DNA from: SSC4 sp964443225
GTDB taxonomy: Bacteria; Chloroflexota; Anaerolineae; SSC4; Amarolineaceae
NCBI GenBank assembly: GCA_964443225.1
Contig: CAYUCC010000010.1
Location: forward strand, 36,455 to 100,454
DNA: 64,000 nucleotides
Reading direction: 5' to 3'
Shown: piece by piece, positions 57,539-64,000 of the stretch
Layout of the letters: each line of letters begins with the position of its first letter
Numbering within the stretch: position 1 is the first letter of the stretch
Program-made: the position numbers and the translations under genes
Notes under the pieces: generated by a model
The model's database searches: none
Told to the model about the DNA's origin: nothing
The model's input: only the letters and a program-made list of their open reading frames with translations

Positions 57539-58913
57539 TCAGGGTAACCGACAATCCACTGTTCTTCTGTCTCCCCTAAAACAGTGGTTCTCTCCCTGCT
57601 TGTTGGTGTAGCAGAGATCGCCCATCGAGTCCTTCTCCATTTTGATCGCCGTGGGCGGCGGCATAAACCCCGCTGGCCACTGCGTGCAGTCTGAGTACCA
57701 GACACCGGACAGGTCAGCACCGGACAGCTGGGCGCCAGTCAGATCAGCCTCACTCAAAACAGCACCTCTGAGGTTTGCGCCGGCCAAATCAGCATCGGTC
57801 AGTAACACGTCAAAGAGGACCGCTCGCTGCAAATTGGCCTCGCTCAGGTTAGCATCCGCTAGAATAGCCCCGCGGAGGTCCGTCCCGGTCAAGTCAGCCC
57901 CAGCCAGGTTGGCGCCTCTTAACTCGCCTTTTTGTAGATTGGCCTCTGATAGATCAACGCCGGCCAGGTTCGCTCCTGGCTTGCCGACCTCCACAATCTC
58001 CCAGACCAGACGCCACTTCGCGTCAAGCAGGGTAGTGTTATGGCGAAGGCTGGGTAGAAATTGTAGATCAACTCCTGCCAGATTCGCCCCAGTCAGGTCA
58101 GCATCCTGAACCTCGGCTAGAAAAAGGTCGGCCCTTTCCAGGTTAGCCTCCCGCAGGTTTGCGCCGCGCAGGTTGGCATTAGAAAGGTCGGCGCCCGAGA
58201 GATCGGCACGCGTGAAGTTGCACTCGCGCAGGTCAGCCGCGGCCAGGTCGACCCCCGCCAACTGACGACCCTCGGCACCCTGGTTGACAATCTCCCAGAC
58301 GAGGTGGATATGGGTTTCTATCTGCGTCGTGTCGTCCAGAATGGTGCCCCGCAGGTTGGCCTGGTAAAGGTTGGCCCCGCGCAGATCAGCGCCGCGCAGG
58401 TCTGCGCTATGTAGCCAGGCATCACGAAGATCGGCTTTGCTCAGATCAGCACCGTGCAAATCTGCGTGGGACAGTTCTACCCTGCGCAAGTCGCTTCCGG
58501 CTAATTGAGCGGAGGCACAGGCCGGCGGGCAGCCCGCCGCAACCTCTCGCCGTACCGGTGATTTGTCGCTGATTGCAGAACCCACGATCATGATTATCCC
58601 ATAGGCGCAGAGACAGATGAAGGGACCCAACCATTCGATGGCTGTCGATTCCCACCAATTGGAAACCTGACCGCTCACAGGCTCGTCCGTGTGTGTTTCA
58701 CTCATAGGCTCGTCCGTGTGTGGTTCACTCATGGGCTCGTCCGTGTGTGGTTCACTCATGGGCTCGTCCGTGTGTGGTTCACTCATGGNNNNNNNNNNNN
58801 NNNNNNNNNNNNNNNNNNNNNNNNNNNNNNNNNNNNNNNNNNNNNNNNNNNNNNNNNNNNNNNNNNNNNNNNNNNNNNNNNNNNNNNNGCTCGTCCGCGT
58901 GTGGTTCACTCAT
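57539..58913 (-). CDS. Membrane pentapeptide-repeat protein with N-terminal MSEPHTDEP repeats (assembly gap inside)
   Basis: The true start is ATG 58913 (GGAGGAGGATGCG upstream). The N-terminus is a run of nine-residue repeats MSEPHTDEP: one partial copy before, four after the 100-N gap; the gap is not a multiple of 27, so the frame is nominally broken and the real copy number is unknown. One transmembrane helix follows (WLGPFICLCAYGIIMIVGSAI). The rest is pentapeptide repeats of A(D/N)LxG type in three blocks, separated by two related spacers (HLVWEIVNQGAEGRQLAGVDL and RLVWEIVEVGKPGANLAGVDL). Such proteins form right-handed quadrilateral helices; the function is unknown. The C-terminus is non-repetitive (QWPAGFMPPPTAIKME onward). 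GC content looks lower than that of the neighbours. Confidence 0.85.
58681..58913. repeat. 27-bp tandem repeat coding MSEPHTDEP
   Basis: Complete units at 58681-58707, 58708-58734, 58735-58761 and 58762-58788, and a partial unit at 58889-58913 beyond the gap. The three units nearest the gap are identical; each carries its own in-frame ATG. Confidence 0.9.
58789..58888. other. Assembly gap of 100 N
   Basis: Exactly 100 N in the middle of the 27-bp repeat array, most likely a scaffold placeholder. In-frame filling would need a multiple of 27. Confidence 0.97.
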
Positions 58914-59055
58914 CGCATCCTCCTCCCTGCGAATCCTTGGATGTCAGGCAAATATCCCTTCCGAAAAAGCCTCCATTGGCTCGCTGACGCCAAGAAAAAT
59001 GTGTCCACCTGCTTGCTCACCTCTCATCGCACGCGAGTGTCCGCACTGATCTCCA

Positions 59056-59105
59056 ATAAAAAAGCGCCAACCGTCGCATGAGCATGTCACGCTGACGGCT
59101 GGCGC
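59056..59105 (-). terminator. Strong intrinsic terminator
   Basis: Minus strand: a 12-bp stem (59094-59105 with 59064-59075, 11 of 12 paired) followed by TTTTTTATT. It lies between a consensus-like promoter and the pentapeptide gene. Confidence 0.8.
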
Positions 59106-59303
59106 GCCCTGAACAAACCTCGCTGACCTGAACGCAAGTCCAGGGAAACGGCTAGTGAGCCAGTGAATTCACCTGCTGATGGATCAGACGTGTCCATCGC
59201 GCCCACCCCGGCACTCTACCGAAGGCAGAACCACCTTGTTATCAAGATCCCGGGTCGGCGCAGACCGAGTCAAGCACTCGTTTGCCCCGCCATGGCCCTA
59301 CCT
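59056..59303 (-). ncRNA. Candidate leader RNA / attenuator or small RNA, about 245 nt
   Basis: A promoter at 59310-59338 and an intrinsic terminator at 59056-59105 delimit a transcript from about 59303 to about 59056 on the minus strand. It can form local hairpins (CGAGT/ACTCG, CTTG/CAAG, GATGGA/TCCATC, GGCT/AGCC), and GGAAAC at its 5' end can pair with GTTTCC about 130 nt later. It may be an independent small RNA, or the attenuated leader of the pentapeptide gene that starts 143 nt beyond the terminator. I recognise no Rfam class. A 36-codon frame (59197 to 59087) lies inside, but without a clear ribosome-binding site. Confidence 0.5.
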
Positions 59304-59309
59304 GTTTCC

Positions 59310-59338
59310 ATTGTAAACTCGGGGTATTTAAAAGTCAA
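59310..59338 (-). promoter_or_regulatory. Promoter of the leader/small RNA
   Basis: Minus strand: TTGACT (59333-59338), exactly 17 bp, TACAAT (59310-59315). Confidence 0.75.
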
Positions 59339-59406
59339 GGTAACTATTCAGCATGCTCGGCAAGCCCAATTACAACAAAATGACTACGTCTGGTACAATG
59401 CCCGAC

Positions 59407-59466
59407 ATGGATCCGATAGCCGAGATTGCCCAGTTACGAGCTGAGAATGACGCCTTGCGTTCCTAA
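59407..59466 (+). pseudogene. 19-codon remnant, transposase-like N-terminus
   Basis: ATG at 59407 encodes MDPIAEIAQLRAENDALRS and stops. The heptad Leu/Ala pattern resembles the coiled-coil N-terminus of IS66-type and related transposases. A TACAAT lies seven bases before the ATG, so it may have been a leaderless start. Nothing downstream continues the frame. The remaining sequence of 59339-59646 shows no gene. Confidence 0.3.
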
Positions 59467-59646
59467 CTGCATGTCTCATTGGCACTACAGAAGGTCTAAC
59501 AGCAGCGGTGCGATGCCAATCCGAACCGTCACCATGATTCATGATCGTGCAAGCCCGCACGAGAATGATCCCCGGTCTCTTGGACATCACCCCAATGGCA
59601 GACCGCTTGTTGGTCTCGGTCAACAGTTCCATCATGGGGGACTACG

Positions 59647-60939
59647 ATGAGCTCAATTACCAAGCCGATGCGCCTGACCGGTGCATTGGTGCTGATTCTG
59701 CTGCTCGCGGCCGGCTGCGTGCCGGCAGCCAACGTTCCCTCCACCTCGCCGGGGGCCGGTACGCCCACCGCCGTGACACGCCTGACCCTGTGGCACGCGT
59801 ATGGTGGGGCCCTGGGCGAAACCTTCATGGCGTTGGTGGACGAGTTCAACCAGAGCCATCCGGGCATCCAGGTCGAGGCGAGTTATGGGGGCAACCTGTT
59901 TACGATGCGCGAGAAGCTGGTGACCGCCATCTCTGCACAGGCTGGCCCGGATGTTTCGCAGATCGACCAGTTCTGGTCGTCGGAGCTGGCCGATGCGGGC
60001 GCGCTGGTGCCCATCGCAGACTTCATCGCCAACGACCGCGATTTTGCCCGCGACGACATCTGGGATAAAGCGTGGGAGACCGCGACCTACAGTAATACCA
60101 TCTGGTCGATGCCGTTTGCCCTGAGCAACATCGTCCTCTACTACAACCGCGACCTCTTTAGCCAGGCCGGTCTCGACCCCGATAAGCCGCCGGCGACGTG
60201 GGACGAGCTGCGCACCGCGGCGCAGAAGCTGACGCTCGATACCAACGGCGACGGCACGCCGGAGCAGTGGGGACTGACCTTCCCGCTCAAGGCCAACGAG
60301 GGCAACGTCTACTACTGGCTGGCCTTCCTCTGGCAGAACGGTGGTGCGCTGTTTGGCGACGATGGGCAGTCGCTGCGCTTCAATGAGCCGGCGGGCGTCG
60401 AAGCCTTGCAGTACTGGATCGACCTGGCCAAAACCGACAAATCGCTGCCCCTCTCACCGCCCGAAAACGGCTTCGAGACCGGGCAGGTGGCGATGACCCT
60501 CGTCTCGTCGGCACGCCTGGCGGCCATGCTGAAGGCGCTGGGGCCGGACAAACTGGGTGTGGCGCCGCTGCCGGCGCAGGAACGGGCCGCCACCGGTGTC
60601 GGCGGCGCCAACCTGGCCATTCTCAGCGGATCGCAGCACCCGCAGGCGGCCTGGGAATTCATCCGCTGGATGACCAGCCCCGAAACAAACCTGCACTGGA
60701 GCAAAGCCACCGGTTACCTGCCCCTGCGCCAGTCGGTCATCGATTCGGCCGACTACCAGGCATACCTGAAGGAGACGCCGCAGGCGCAGGTGATCCTCGA
60801 CCAGCTGCCGGCCGCCGTCGTGCGGCCCAACGTGCCGGAGTACACGGCCGTGTCGCGCGAGATCGGGCTGGCCATCGAGGATGCGCTGTTCAAGGACGTG
60901 CCAGCGCAGGCCGCGCTGGATGCGGCGGCGCAGCGTTAG
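59647..60939 (+). CDS. Sugar-binding lipoprotein of an ABC transporter (UgpB/MalE type)
   Basis: A 430-residue solute-binding protein. Signal peptide with lipobox LLAAGC; a short Pro/Thr/Ser linker; then the family-1 fold: VTRLTLWHAYGGALGETFMALVDEFNQ, PDVSQIDQFWSSELADAGAL, WSMPFALSNIVLYYNRDLF, PATWDELRTAAQKLT and GVGGANLAILSGSQHPQAAWEFIRWM. It should deliver a sugar or glycerophosphodiester to the permease pair at 55606-57353; the two parts are now separated by 2.3 kb. GGGGGA stands seven bases before the ATG. Confidence 0.92.
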   Translation: MSSITKPMRLTGALVLILLLAAGCVPAANVPSTSPGAGTPTAVTRLTLWHAYGGALGETFMALVDEFNQSHPGIQVEASYGGNLFTMREKLVTAISAQAGPDVSQIDQFWSSELADAGALVPIADFIANDRDFARDDIWDKAWETATYSNTIWSMPFALSNIVLYYNRDLFSQAGLDPDKPPATWDELRTAAQKLTLDTNGDGTPEQWGLTFPLKANEGNVYYWLAFLWQNGGALFGDDGQSLRFNEPAGVEALQYWIDLAKTDKSLPLSPPENGFETGQVAMTLVSSARLAAMLKALGPDKLGVAPLPAQERAATGVGGANLAILSGSQHPQAAWEFIRWMTSPETNLHWSKATGYLPLRQSVIDSADYQAYLKETPQAQVILDQLPAAVVRPNVPEYTAVSREIGLAIEDALFKDVPAQAALDAAAQR

Positions 60940-60942
60940 AAA

Positions 60943-60993
60943 GAGTTGGCATCTCGGTTCCACCGCTGCGCATTGGAGCCAAGATGCCAACTC
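60943..60993 (+). promoter_or_regulatory. Intercistronic hairpin between binding-protein and aminotransferase genes
   Basis: GAGTTGGCATCT (60943-60954) pairs perfectly with AGATGCCAACTC (60982-60993); inside, GGTTCCA can pair with TGGAGCC. No U-tract. It begins 3 nt after the TAG and ends 6 nt before the AGGAGG of the next gene, so it may set relative expression or protect the upstream mRNA. Confidence 0.6.
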
Positions 60994-61013
60994 TATCCCA
61001 AGGAGGAATCACC

Positions 61014-62246
61014 ATGCTGACCCTTTCCGAGATCCGTGCCCAGCTGCCAGCCGTGCAGCACGTGGCCTACTTCAACGCCGGCACCAACGGCCCGCTGCCA
61101 CAGGTCGTGAGCGACACCATGGCAGCCGCCGCCCAGCAGGAGCTGCACGAGGGACGCGCCACGTTCGCGTCCTTCATGAGCCTGATGGAGCACGCCGCCC
61201 GCCTGCGCCAGAACCTGGCCGCCCTGCTCCACGTACCGACCACATCTCTTGCCCTGATGCACAACACCAGTGAAGGCATGAACGTCGCCCTGTGGGGAAT
61301 GCGCTGGCAGCCGGGCGACGAAGTGATCACAACCTCACTCGAACACCCAGGGTTGATCAGCCCCCTGGCCATTCTACGCCAGCGTGCTGGTATCACGGTG
61401 CGCTTCGTCGACGTCGGCTACGGTGAGCGTGACCGGCTGCTCGCCGGCATTCGCCGGGCGTTCACGCGCCGCACACGCCTGGTGGCGCTGTCGCACGTCT
61501 CCTACAGCAGCGGCGCACTGTTTCCCCTGGAGGAGATCATCGACCTGGCCCGCCAGCACGAGGCCTGGGTTCTGGTCGACGGTGCCCAGACCGTCGGTGC
61601 CATTCCGCTCGACCTGACGGCGCTCGATGTGGACTTCTACGCCGGCCCCGGCCAGAAGTGGCTGTGTGGTCCCGACAGCACCGGCATGCTCTACGTACAC
61701 CCCGACCGGCTGGACGACCTGCTGCCCACCTTCGGCAGCTACACCGTACAGGCCAGCCATGACGACCAGGGCTGGTTCCTGCCGGCACCGGGTGCGCAGC
61801 GCTTCGAGAGCCTGGCCTGGTACCGTCCGGCCGTGCCCGGCTTCGATGCCGCCGTCACCTGGCTGCAGCACGAGGTGGGTATGGAGCGCATCTTCGATCG
61901 CATCGCCATGCTCGCCAACCTGTTGTGTGAACACCTGGCCGACCTGCCCGACATCACCGTGTTGACCCCGCCTGGCCAACGGGCCGGCCTGGTCAACTTC
62001 GACGTCCACGGCTGGTCACCCCAGGCACAGGCCGGTCTGACCATGGCGCTGCTCGAACAAGGTTCCCTGGTGCGTTCGATCCCGCACCATCCCTACTGCC
62101 TGCGCGCCGCCACCGGTTTCTACAATACCGAGGACGAGGTGCTGGGCCTGGTGACCGCTCTGCGCGAGACGATTGCCCAGGGGCCGCAGCGCATGACGAC
62201 GCCGGTGTGGGCGGCCACGCTGCCCGCCACCTACACAGGACCCTGA
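61014..62246 (+). CDS. Class V aminotransferase-fold PLP enzyme (cysteine desulfurase-like)
   Basis: A 410-residue protein. ATG 61014 has AAGGAGG eight bases upstream; an ATG ten codons before has none. AYFNAGTNGPLP (substrate loop), LMHNTSEGMNVALWGM, SHVSYSSGALFPLEEI, WVLVDGAQTVGAIPLD (PLP Asp) and FYAGPGQKWLCGPDSTG (PLP Lys) mark the NifS/isopenicillin-epimerase superfamily. The catalytic Cys loop of NifS-type desulfurases is not evident, so an epimerase, lyase or kynureninase-like role is possible. It follows the binding-protein gene with a hairpin between. Confidence 0.85.
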   Translation: MLTLSEIRAQLPAVQHVAYFNAGTNGPLPQVVSDTMAAAAQQELHEGRATFASFMSLMEHAARLRQNLAALLHVPTTSLALMHNTSEGMNVALWGMRWQPGDEVITTSLEHPGLISPLAILRQRAGITVRFVDVGYGERDRLLAGIRRAFTRRTRLVALSHVSYSSGALFPLEEIIDLARQHEAWVLVDGAQTVGAIPLDLTALDVDFYAGPGQKWLCGPDSTGMLYVHPDRLDDLLPTFGSYTVQASHDDQGWFLPAPGAQRFESLAWYRPAVPGFDAAVTWLQHEVGMERIFDRIAMLANLLCEHLADLPDITVLTPPGQRAGLVNFDVHGWSPQAQAGLTMALLEQGSLVRSIPHHPYCLRAATGFYNTEDEVLGLVTALRETIAQGPQRMTTPVWAATLPATYTGP

Positions 62247-62247
62247 A

Positions 62248-63024
62248 GTGACCACCATGCTGCCCGGCGAACAGATCGTGCTCGTGCTGGTCGAACCGCA
62301 GGATGCCGTCAACGTCGGCGGCGTGATGCGCGTGATGCTGAACTTCGGCCTGCAGCGGCTGCGCCTGGTACGGCCGGCACCGGCGGCGCTCGATCCCAGC
62401 CGGCTCGATGACGTGGCCCACCGCAGCGGTGAGATCGTGCGTCACCTTCACGTTTTCGACACCCTGGCCGCAGCCCTGGCTGACGTCACCTTTGCCGCCG
62501 GCACGACGGCGCGACCGCGCACGATACCGGGTCCCACCACTACCCCGCGCGCGGCCGCGCCGGTGCTGTTGCAGCAAGCCACTACCGGGCAACTGGCCCT
62601 GGTATTCGGTCCCGAAGACACCGGTCTGGGCAATGCCGACCTCGATCTGTGCCACCTGGTGCTGACGATTCCAACCGCACCGGACTACCGGTCACTCAAC
62701 CTGGCCCAGGCGGCGCTGCTGGTGTGTTACGAACTCTGGCTGGCGCGCCACACGCCAGCCCAGTCCGGACCGGCGCGCCAGGCTGGCGTTGCACACCTCA
62801 ACCCCGGCGGCATCGCGGCGCCGTTGGGGGATTTGGAGGACCTGTTTGCTGACACGACCCGTGCCTTGCAGGCGGTTGGATTCCTCAAACCGGGCCAGGA
62901 GACGATGATCATGCGCCGGCTGCGCGGGCTGGTGCACCGTGCCCTGCCCACCGCCCAGGAAGTCAGTTTGCTGCGCGCCATGGCGCGCGAAATCAATAAA
63001 TACGTCGAGCGAACATCACCATGA
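62248..63024 (+). CDS. trmJ: TrmJ-like tRNA ribose 2'-O-methyltransferase
   Basis: A 258-residue SPOUT-class methyltransferase. LVEPQDAVNVGGVMRVMLNFGLQRLRLV, then ALVFGPEDTGLGNADLDLCHLVLTIPTAPDYRSLNLAQAALLVCYEL (SAM trefoil knot) and a C-terminal helical extension. TrmJ methylates position 32 of several tRNAs; other TrmH-family targets cannot be excluded. GTG 62248 stands 1 bp after the aminotransferase stop. It overlaps nth by ATGA. Confidence 0.85.
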   Translation: MTTMLPGEQIVLVLVEPQDAVNVGGVMRVMLNFGLQRLRLVRPAPAALDPSRLDDVAHRSGEIVRHLHVFDTLAAALADVTFAAGTTARPRTIPGPTTTPRAAAPVLLQQATTGQLALVFGPEDTGLGNADLDLCHLVLTIPTAPDYRSLNLAQAALLVCYELWLARHTPAQSGPARQAGVAHLNPGGIAAPLGDLEDLFADTTRALQAVGFLKPGQETMIMRRLRGLVHRALPTAQEVSLLRAMAREINKYVERTSP

Positions 63025-63677
63025 ACGACCACGACATTCACCCCATCATGGCGGCGCTGCATGACGCCGTCCTCGCCTGGCAAACACCGATCGTCGACGA
63101 GATGGCCCAGCGCGAGGCCACACCGTATACGATCCTCATCACGACGATATTGAGCCTGCGTACCCAGGATGCCACCACCGCCCAGGCATCACGGCGCCTG
63201 TTCGAACTGGCCGCAACACCCCAGACCATGCTGGCGCTGCCGGCAGAAACGATCGCGCGTGCCATCTATCCCGTCGGCTTCTACCGCACCAAAGCCGAGA
63301 CGATCCTCACCGTTTCGCGCCTGCTGCTCGAGCGCTACGATGGCGGCGTGCCCGACACGGTGGAGGAGCTGCTCACCCTGCCCGGCGTCGGACGCAAAAC
63401 GGCTAATCTGGTCGTGACGATGGGCTATCACAAACCAGGCATCTGCGTCGATACGCACGTTCACCGCATCACCAACCGCTGGGGTTACGTCCAGACCAAA
63501 ACCCCCGACCAGACCGAATTCGCCCTGCGGGCCAGGCTGCCGGCCGAATACTGGATTCCCATCAACGGCTATCTCGTCAGCCTGGGCCAGAACATCTGCC
63601 ACCCCACCTCCCCCCGCTGCAGCCAATGCCCGATAGTCACCTGGTGCGCCCGCGTAAACGTGACGCGCAGCCGATAG
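63021..63677 (+). CDS. nth: Endonuclease III
   Basis: A 218-residue DNA glycosylase/AP lyase for oxidised pyrimidines. Helix-hairpin-helix LPGVGRKTANLV with the catalytic Lys, catalytic Asp in CVDTHVHRITNRWGY, and the 4Fe-4S site C-x6-C-x2-C-x5-C (CHPTSPRCSQCPIVTWC). Length is normal. Coupled to trmJ (ATGA 63021-63024). Repeats fill the 292 bp between it and the tRNA. Confidence 0.95.
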   Translation: MNDHDIHPIMAALHDAVLAWQTPIVDEMAQREATPYTILITTILSLRTQDATTAQASRRLFELAATPQTMLALPAETIARAIYPVGFYRTKAETILTVSRLLLERYDGGVPDTVEELLTLPGVGRKTANLVVTMGYHKPGICVDTHVHRITNRWGYVQTKTPDQTEFALRARLPAEYWIPINGYLVSLGQNICHPTSPRCSQCPIVTWCARVNVTRSR

Positions 63678-63704
63678 GTGCGCCCACACAAAAAAACGAC
63701 AACC

Positions 63705-63736
63705 GGGGTTGTTGCAGCTCCAGCTGCAACAACCCC
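63705..63736. repeat. Perfect 15-bp-arm palindrome
   Basis: GGGGTTGTTGCAGCT, two bases, then the exact complement. A run of seven A residues lies just before it on the plus strand, so on the minus strand it resembles a terminator with a late U-tract; on the plus strand there is none. Confidence 0.75.
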
Positions 63737-63795
63737 AGCCAGCAAAAACGCTCCCCACAACACACAAATCGCCACCGATCCGCTCAATCCGTTCC

Positions 63796-63925
63796 CCCTA
63801 CTCCGTACTCCCTACTCCATACTCCCTCCGTTCAATCCGTTCCCCAAATCCGTTGACAGTAATCCGTTCCAATCCAACCCCAACCCCATCCCCCATCCCC
63901 CAACCCCCATTCCCCCAACCCCCTC
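63796..63925. repeat. Heptamer repeats before tRNA-Pro
   Basis: The complementary strand of GGAGTAS units (63796-63829; 21 bases identical to 49604-49624), then AATCCGTT units and a CCCCAAC/CCCCATC-rich tract up to about 63925. Confidence 0.8.
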
Positions 63926-63927
63926 TT

Positions 63928-63956
63928 TTGCCAAATCCCCCGCCCTGCGTTATAAT
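63928..63956 (+). promoter_or_regulatory. tRNA-Pro promoter
   Basis: TTGCCA (63928-63933), 17 bp, TATAAT (63951-63956), 13 bases before the tRNA 5' end. Confidence 0.8.
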
Positions 63957-63969
63957 CCAAACAGTCTGA

Positions 63970-64000
63970 CGGGGCGTAGCGCAGCCCGGTAGCGCACTTG
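63970..64000 (+). tRNA. tRNA-Pro, 5' part (cut by window end)
   Basis: The acceptor strand CGGGGCG, the D-arm GCGC-AGCCCGGTA-GCGC and the start of the anticodon stem CTTG match bacterial tRNA-Pro. The anticodon is outside the window. Confidence 0.85.

Noticed and set aside
58889..58909. Start of the pentapeptide protein at 58909 (MNHTRTS)
   Set aside because: This frame only joins the rest because the gap is written as 100 N. ATG 58913 reads MSEPHADE, the same repeat, after GGAGGAGG.
59087..59197. 36-codon frame inside the candidate leader RNA (MDTSDPSAGEF...)
   Set aside because: No clear ribosome-binding site, and its stop lies in the terminator stem; kept only as a remark.
59200..59303. 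Resemblance of the leader 5' part (GGGGCAAAC) to glycine or c-di-GMP riboswitches
   Set aside because: Only a few bases match; the other conserved blocks of both classes are missing.

Overview
The window looks like a chromosomal stretch of a GC-rich, F420-producing bacterium, most likely a Chloroflexota (Anaerolineae/Caldilineae-like) metagenome scaffold. Reasons: the mix of ordinary bacterial translation genes with F420 genes (npdG, cofE), archaeal-type genes (COG1019-type PPAT, archease), ROK-regulated amino-sugar catabolism, PIM-like lipid genes, a Chloroflexota-style ECF sigma/anti-sigma pair with a Thr/Pro stalk, and intergenic heptanucleotide repeats. This placement is inferred from gene content only. 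A run of 100 N (58789-58888) shows that the sequence is a scaffold. No rRNA, CRISPR array, prophage or intact IS element was seen.

Layout. 1-6.5 kb: end of a glycogen debranching enzyme, a secreted fusion of a nucleotide pyrophosphatase-type domain and a 5'-nucleotidase, a lipoprotein M1 peptidase and a DUF1269 protein. 6.6-11.6 kb (minus): amino-sugar operon (ROK repressor, ROK-type kinase-like protein, NagA, SIS isomerase/deaminase) under one consensus promoter with two ROK-like operators. 11.6-16.5 kb: DedA protein, archaeal-type PPAT, Era, a membrane GDPD, a CBS-ACT protein, ThyX. 16.5-25.9 kb (minus): the nusA-ylxR-infB-rbfA-nrnA-truB-ribF cluster, in which RibF carries a C-terminal archease domain, followed by a Gfo/Idh/MocA oxidoreductase. 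26-31.7 kb: PstS-like lipoprotein coupled to tgt, a secreted FG-GAP/BACON-type protein, a sirtuin. 31.7-36.5 kb (plus): acyltransferase, PimA-like glycosyltransferase and CDP-alcohol phosphatidyltransferase, then an ECF sigma factor and its membrane partner. 36.6-43.5 kb: small CBM48 protein, ffh-rpsP-khpA-rimM, dprA, topA.

43.5-55.6 kb (plus): M24 peptidase, carbamate kinase, threonine synthase-like and second fold-type II PLP enzymes, a two-subunit XdhD/YgfM-like molybdenum hydroxylase, an SsnA-like amidohydrolase, then npdG and cofE. Its content resembles the E. coli yqe/yge/ygf purine-catabolism region. 55.6-61 kb: a sugar ABC transporter whose permease pair is separated from its binding protein by a minus-strand pentapeptide-repeat gene with a long leader and strong terminator. 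61-64 kb: class V aminotransferase, TrmJ-like methyltransferase, endonuclease III and the first 31 nt of a tRNA-Pro with its own promoter.

Two themes recur. Several promoters (tgt, sirtuin, acyltransferase, possibly PPAT) place the -10 box 6-8 nt from the start codon, which suggests leaderless mRNAs. Degenerate 7-bp tandem repeats (GGAGTAS, GGTTGGA, GATTTTG) lie in many intergenic gaps; one pair forms a perfect 32-bp inverted repeat inside the molybdenum-hydroxylase operon.
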